Positions 62,784 to 64,000 of a stretch of 64,000 bases of DNA are shown piece after piece (position 1 is the stretch's first letter; each line of letters begins with the position of its first letter). This DNA is from Thalassobacillus cyri (GTDB lineage Bacteria; Bacillota; Bacilli; Bacillales; Halobacillaceae). Position numbers and translations under genes: made by a program. The stretch is from positions 124,001 through 188,000 of the forward strand of contig NZ_FNQR01000002.1 of the NCBI RefSeq assembly GCF_900107755.1. The letters run 5' to 3'. The notes below the pieces were generated by a model, which saw only the letters and a list, made by a program, of their open reading frames with translations, did no database searches and was not told the DNA's origin.

Positions 62784-63521
62784 TTAATTTATCTTTTTCA
62801 ATGGCCAGAAAAGAACACGGCGAGACTTTGCATAATGAAAGATAGGGTCACCATATAGAGAGTTTTCTGGGAGAAAAGCAGTCACGGTTTCTGTTTCAAT
62901 TAATGCTTCCGCGTCATAAATTTCCCAAGGAAAGTGGTGGATATCACCTTGAATCAGGGTATCACCTTTCCCTTGCCATAAAACATACCGCTCCAATAGC
63001 CATTCCGTAAGACTGCCTTCTTGTGGTGAATAACGATCGGAAACCGGCAGATAACTTCCACTGAAATTCCGATATTTATTTGTTTTACGTACACTTGATA
63101 AATGAAAACTGCCACTTTCTTTCGTCATTCGCATATCAGCATAGAAATAAGGCAGCGCTAGTGTCCGAGCGCCCAGAACAGCCGGAAGCAGGTTTGCATC
63201 TAGACTGAAAAAGTAAACCCCTGGCTGTTGATGATAGCGGACATAGGTGCGAACATTTAATTCCAAATAAGAATGGAGGAAGGGGATTTTTGGCATAGCC
63301 CGTCCGTGCATACCATTTACTTCAAAAGGGACGATACTAATCCATGCCTCGCCATCATACGTGTCCAACTCTAAGGCCTTAGGAATAAATTCAGCAACAG
63401 CCTCTTTAGAAACTCTCAAATGCATGAAAAGCAGGTGGTCCCAACTTTGGCTCATCAGCCATGGTCGATCGGGGATAGGGGTTGAGCGATGGTCGATCTG
63501 CTGTAAAATATCCTGATACAA
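62784..63521 (-). CDS. YqjF-family (DUF2071) protein
   Basis: 245 residues from a TTG at 63521, with aagggag 6 nt upstream; the frame extends 21 codons further without a site. RPWLMSQSWDHLLFMHLRVS, WISIVPFEVNGMHGRAMPKI and SFHLSSVRKTN match YqjF/DUF2071, length as in B. subtilis YqjF (about 242). A domain related to acetoacetate decarboxylase folds has been proposed; activity unknown. Monocistronic. Confidence 0.9.
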   Translation of the reverse strand: MYQDILQQIDHRSTPIPDRPWLMSQSWDHLLFMHLRVSKEAVAEFIPKALELDTYDGEAWISIVPFEVNGMHGRAMPKIPFLHSYLELNVRTYVRYHQQPGVYFFSLDANLLPAVLGARTLALPYFYADMRMTKESGSFHLSSVRKTNKYRNFSGSYLPVSDRYSPQEGSLTEWLLERYVLWQGKGDTLIQGDIHHFPWEIYDAEALIETETVTAFLPENSLYGDPIFHYAKSRRVLFWPLKKIN

Positions 63522-63741
63522 AGAAATCTCCCTTTCCTTATTAATGTTTTTAGTTGACACTACCCTATAGATGAACAGGACCAAACCCTTGCGGAGAAAT
63601 AGGATGTTCTATTAGAATTACAAACTTTTTACAATCTATTTAAATGGCTGAATCTAGTTTATATAATTCGACAACGTGTTATATAAATAAATGTAGAGAG
63701 GATTAGCATCCCCTCAAAACTATATTTGGAGGTGTAGCATC

Positions 63742-63924
63742 ATGGCAGAGAACACTTATAAGACAGGTGAAAAGGCACCAGAAAGCGGCACTTACAAGGT
63801 AGATAGTTTAGTCAATGGTGGCAATGCTAGTCAAGATGACACAGAAGTAAAGGTGGAGAAAGGCGATCAATTCCCTCCTTCTCCAGGCAGCAATGAAGCA
63901 GCTTATTGGAAGAAAGTCTCATAA
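63742..63924 (+). CDS. YjzC-family small protein
   Basis: 60 residues, ATG with tggaggt 8 nt upstream. YKTGEKAPESGTYKVDSLVN and KGDQFPPSPGSNEAAYWKKV show the YjzC pattern (KxGxKAPxSGxY ... GDxFPP). Hydrophilic, no membrane helix. Function unknown. It ends before a terminator at the window edge. Confidence 0.88.
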   Translation: MAENTYKTGEKAPESGTYKVDSLVNGGNASQDDTEVKVEKGDQFPPSPGSNEAAYWKKVS

Positions 63925-63943
63925 GAAACTATAGACCATGGAC

Positions 63944-63975
63944 GACCCCTTGAGTTATTCAGGGGGTTGTTTCTT
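63944..63975 (+). terminator. Terminator after the YjzC-like gene
   Basis: ACCCCTTGA / TCAGGGGGT stem (one mismatch) with a 5-nt loop, then TGTTTCTTT. Confidence 0.8.
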
Positions 63976-64000
63976 TATTTGATAGTATTTTCTTCTCTTT

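Overview
The window looks like the chromosome of a spore-forming member of the Bacillaceae, probably a moderately halophilic or marine lineage close to Halobacillus, Virgibacillus or Oceanobacillus. The evidence is: a tetracistronic-type gerA germination operon, a Spo0E-like phosphatase, a forespore (sigma-G-like) promoter in front of a small basic protein, typical Bacillaceae small genes (YjzC, YhfH-like, DUF378, DUF6254), an S-box, strong Shine-Dalgarno sites and many intrinsic terminators, and acidic proteins. No rRNA, tRNA, CRISPR array or intact transposon was seen. The genus is an inference from gene content.

Layout. 1-9.2 kb: galactoside use. A GPH-type symporter (cut by the window edge) and a GH2 glycosidase precede a Leloir cluster galK-galE-galT headed by an M24-fold protein, with a divergent ROK repressor and a near-perfect 21-bp palindrome between them. 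9.3-16.3 kb: amine oxidase, katG with a PerR-like site, mqo, a staygreen-family protein. 16.7-24.3 kb: subtilase, several small or broken genes, an MFS carrier, a secreted M28 peptidase, a Nudix hydrolase and a VOC protein. 24.4-31.0 kb: a beta-glucoside locus with a GH3 glycosidase facing an ABC importer (binding protein plus two permeases, no ATPase) and a LacI regulator; matching GAAACGTTTC operators sit on both sides of the divergent promoter region. 31-41 kb: mixed accessory genes, including a WrbA-like quinone reductase behind three MhqR-like boxes, a GrpB-GNAT fusion, class I aldolase, a pair of SMR exporters and a lone DnaB N-terminal domain. 41.5-54.8 kb: a MutS2-like ATPase behind an elaborate leader, an alpha-hydroxy-acid oxidase, an amino-acid permease, an M20 dipeptidase, isocitrate lyase, an orphan EutH, Spo0E-like, and an S-box-controlled methionine synthase. 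54.9-64 kb: a P-loop protein, two VOC proteins, the gerA-type operon, a 50% glutamine protein, YqjF-like and YjzC-like genes.

The most unusual material lies outside the coding regions. (1) The Smr-less MutS2-like gene has a promoter, a 7-codon leader ORF with a good ribosome site, a 13-bp long-range stem that overlaps that ORF, and two terminators, which is the architecture of ribosome-controlled attenuators on antibiotic-resistance genes. (2) A structured element of about 94 nt occurs three times, each time directly 5' of a gene on the same strand. It carries two mutually exclusive hairpins, one of them an intrinsic terminator. (3) Three arrays of 21-nt-period imperfect repeats each begin right at the U-tract of a terminator. 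(4) Several genes are visibly decaying: one with two in-frame TAA codons, one with a central deletion, one a chimera of two families, plus fragments of an amidase and possibly a DUF2817 protein.

All calls rest on reading the sequence and on memory of protein families; no search or folding program was run.
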